DNA of 23,342 bases from JAWOJF01 sp046481785 (GTDB lineage Bacteria > Bacteroidota > Ignavibacteria > Ignavibacteriales > Ignavibacteriaceae). Positions within the stretch are counted from its first letter, which is position 1. Each line of letters starts with the position of its first letter. Of this stretch, positions 22,287 through 23,342 are shown in pieces. Both the position numbers and the translations under genes were made by a program. Location: positions 1 through 23,342 of the forward strand of contig JAWOJF010000386.1 of assembly GCA_046481785.1 (NCBI GenBank). The letters run 5' to 3'. A model generated the notes under the pieces. It was given only the letters and a program-made list of their open reading frames with translations. It did not search any database and was not told the origin of the DNA.

Positions 22287-23342
22287 ATGAAAAAACTTAT
22301 TTTAGTTGTTTTTGTATTTCTGATATCAACCAGCTACCCGCAGGCAGGATGGTTCCTGCAAAATCCATTTCCCACAGCAAATAACATTGAATCAATATAC
22401 TTTACAGATGATGAAACCGGATGGATGGTAGGCGAAGCCGCACTTATCCTGTATACAAAAGACGGAGGTGATACATGGCAGAATCAGTTTGTAAATTCAA
22501 ACGAAGATCTGCATTCAGTCTTTTTTATAAACAAAGATTCAGGGTGGGCTGCGGGGCGCAATGGTTCTATTATTAAAACAACTAACGGTGGAATTAAGTG
22601 GGAGGTACTTTCAGCCGGTACAAACAGTGACCTTGAATCTGTTTTTTTTGTTGATGAGCTGACTGGCTGGATTGCCGGGGATAATGGTACTATTATAATG
22701 ACTTCAGATGGGGGACTAAACTGGGCGTCACAGTCAACCGGAACAAATGAATACCTTTTTTCAGTATATTTTTTAAACCAGAACACAGGCTGTGCTGTGG
22801 GATTTGGCGGTACTATTCTCAAAACATCTAATAAGGGAACAGACTGGATAAAACAAGAAACCGATTTTATCTATACACTGCACTCCGTTTATTTTATAGA
22901 TGAAAACAGGGGGTTTGCCGTTGGAATGTTTGGTACAATTTTATCCACTAACAATGGTGGTGAAAGCTGGGTAACAGATACTAAATACTCCGGTGATACT
23001 TACTCATCCATTCATTTCCTTAATGAAAACACAGGCTGGATTACCGGCGACAGAGGCCTCTTATTAAAAACCACGGATAGCGGCGCTGAATGGGATACTA
23101 TTTCTTCAGGAATAAAAAATAATCTAAACTCTTTCTTCTTTTTTGATGAGAATACCGGCTGGCTTGTTGGCAATGAAGGTACAGTTTTTAAAACATCTGA
23201 CGGCGGAGAAAACTGGAGTTCTCAATCAACCGGAATAACTACGTGGTTTAACTCTGTTTATTTTACTGATCCGTATAATGGATGGATTGCCGGGAATAAT
23301 GATTTAATTATTAATAGTACTGATGGAGGTATTACCTGGTCG
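22287..23342 (+). CDS. Secreted YCF48/BNR-type repeat protein (3'-truncated)
   Basis: The frame starts at an ATG behind a strong AAGGGGGA site and runs open for 352 codons to the window end, so the C-terminus is missing. A Sec signal peptide (KKLILVVFVFLISTSYPQA) is followed by at least eight repeats of the form TGW.AG..GTI.KT.DGG..W. The repeat glycines fall at residues 45, 86, 127, 168, 209, 250, 291 and 332, an exact 41-residue period without any insertion or deletion. This is the YCF48/BNR beta-propeller-like pattern common in secreted proteins of this group. A type IX sorting domain is expected beyond the window. The binding partner is unknown; polysaccharide or protein binding is possible. 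The even spacing suggests recent or conversion-maintained duplication, although the copies differ at many positions. Confidence 0.85.
   Translation, partial: MKKLILVVFVFLISTSYPQAGWFLQNPFPTANNIESIYFTDDETGWMVGEAALILYTKDGGDTWQNQFVNSNEDLHSVFFINKDSGWAAGRNGSIIKTTNGGIKWEVLSAGTNSDLESVFFVDELTGWIAGDNGTIIMTSDGGLNWASQSTGTNEYLFSVYFLNQNTGCAVGFGGTILKTSNKGTDWIKQETDFIYTLHSVYFIDENRGFAVGMFGTILSTNNGGESWVTDTKYSGDTYSSIHFLNENTGWITGDRGLLLKTTDSGAEWDTISSGIKNNLNSFFFFDENTGWLVGNEGTVFKTSDGGENWSSQSTGITTWFNSVYFTDPYNGWIAGNNDLIINSTDGGITWS

Noticed and set aside
22484..22822. Minus-strand open frame of 112 codons
   Set aside because: It is the shadow of the regular 41-codon repeats of the YCF48-like gene on the plus strand.

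Overview
The window looks like chromosome from a member of the Ignavibacteria or a close relative in the Bacteroidetes/Chlorobi group. The clearest sign is the C-terminal type IX secretion sorting domain of the first gene, with its NYPNPFNPST motif. Moderately AT-rich DNA, several genes without a clear Shine-Dalgarno site, and intergenic regions packed with short palindromic repeats fit this. Placement is by recognition, not by a search.

Positions 1-13947 form a pectin/galacturonate utilisation locus, all on the + strand. Outside the cell or in the envelope: a PL9 pectate lyase (5'-truncated, type IX secreted), a GH28 polygalacturonase, a GH105 unsaturated galacturonyl/rhamnogalacturonyl hydrolase, and a CE12 acetylesterase fused to a second domain. 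A LacI-type regulator overlaps the end of the esterase gene. Then come cytoplasmic genes: tagaturonate/fructuronate epimerase (uxaE), an SDR-type fructuronate reductase (D-mannonate oxidoreductase), a LarA-superfamily nickel-pincer enzyme, 6-phosphogluconate dehydrogenase (gnd) and gluconokinase (gntK). Read together they suggest a complete route: tagaturonate -> fructuronate -> D-mannonate -> D-gluconate (C2 epimerisation by the LarA-like protein) -> 6-phosphogluconate -> ribulose 5-phosphate + CO2 + NADPH. This bypasses mannonate dehydratase and the KDG branch, and is the most interesting system in the window. Uronate isomerase (UxaC), transporters and the nickel-pincer cofactor genes are not here.

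Positions 13948-23342 are unrelated: an outer-membrane beta-barrel-like protein (DUF1207-like, - strand), acetyl-CoA synthetase (+), a small coiled-coil membrane protein and an Eco57I/TaqI-type adenine methylase (both -), a secreted PAP2 phosphatase (-), and the first 352 residues of a YCF48/BNR-type repeat protein (+, cut by the window end).

Intergenic DNA makes up several kilobases and is full of repeats: CCCCATG/CATGGGG, GGCTTTAGCC and CCACGAC/GTCGTGG hairpins; GTCCC-GGGAC palindromes near promoters; GACGCCCC-ended elements; a 487-bp MITE-like element with long terminal inverted repeats; a purine-rich minisatellite between gnd and gntK; and a 22-bp tandem triplet. I saw no transposase gene, tRNA, rRNA or CRISPR array.
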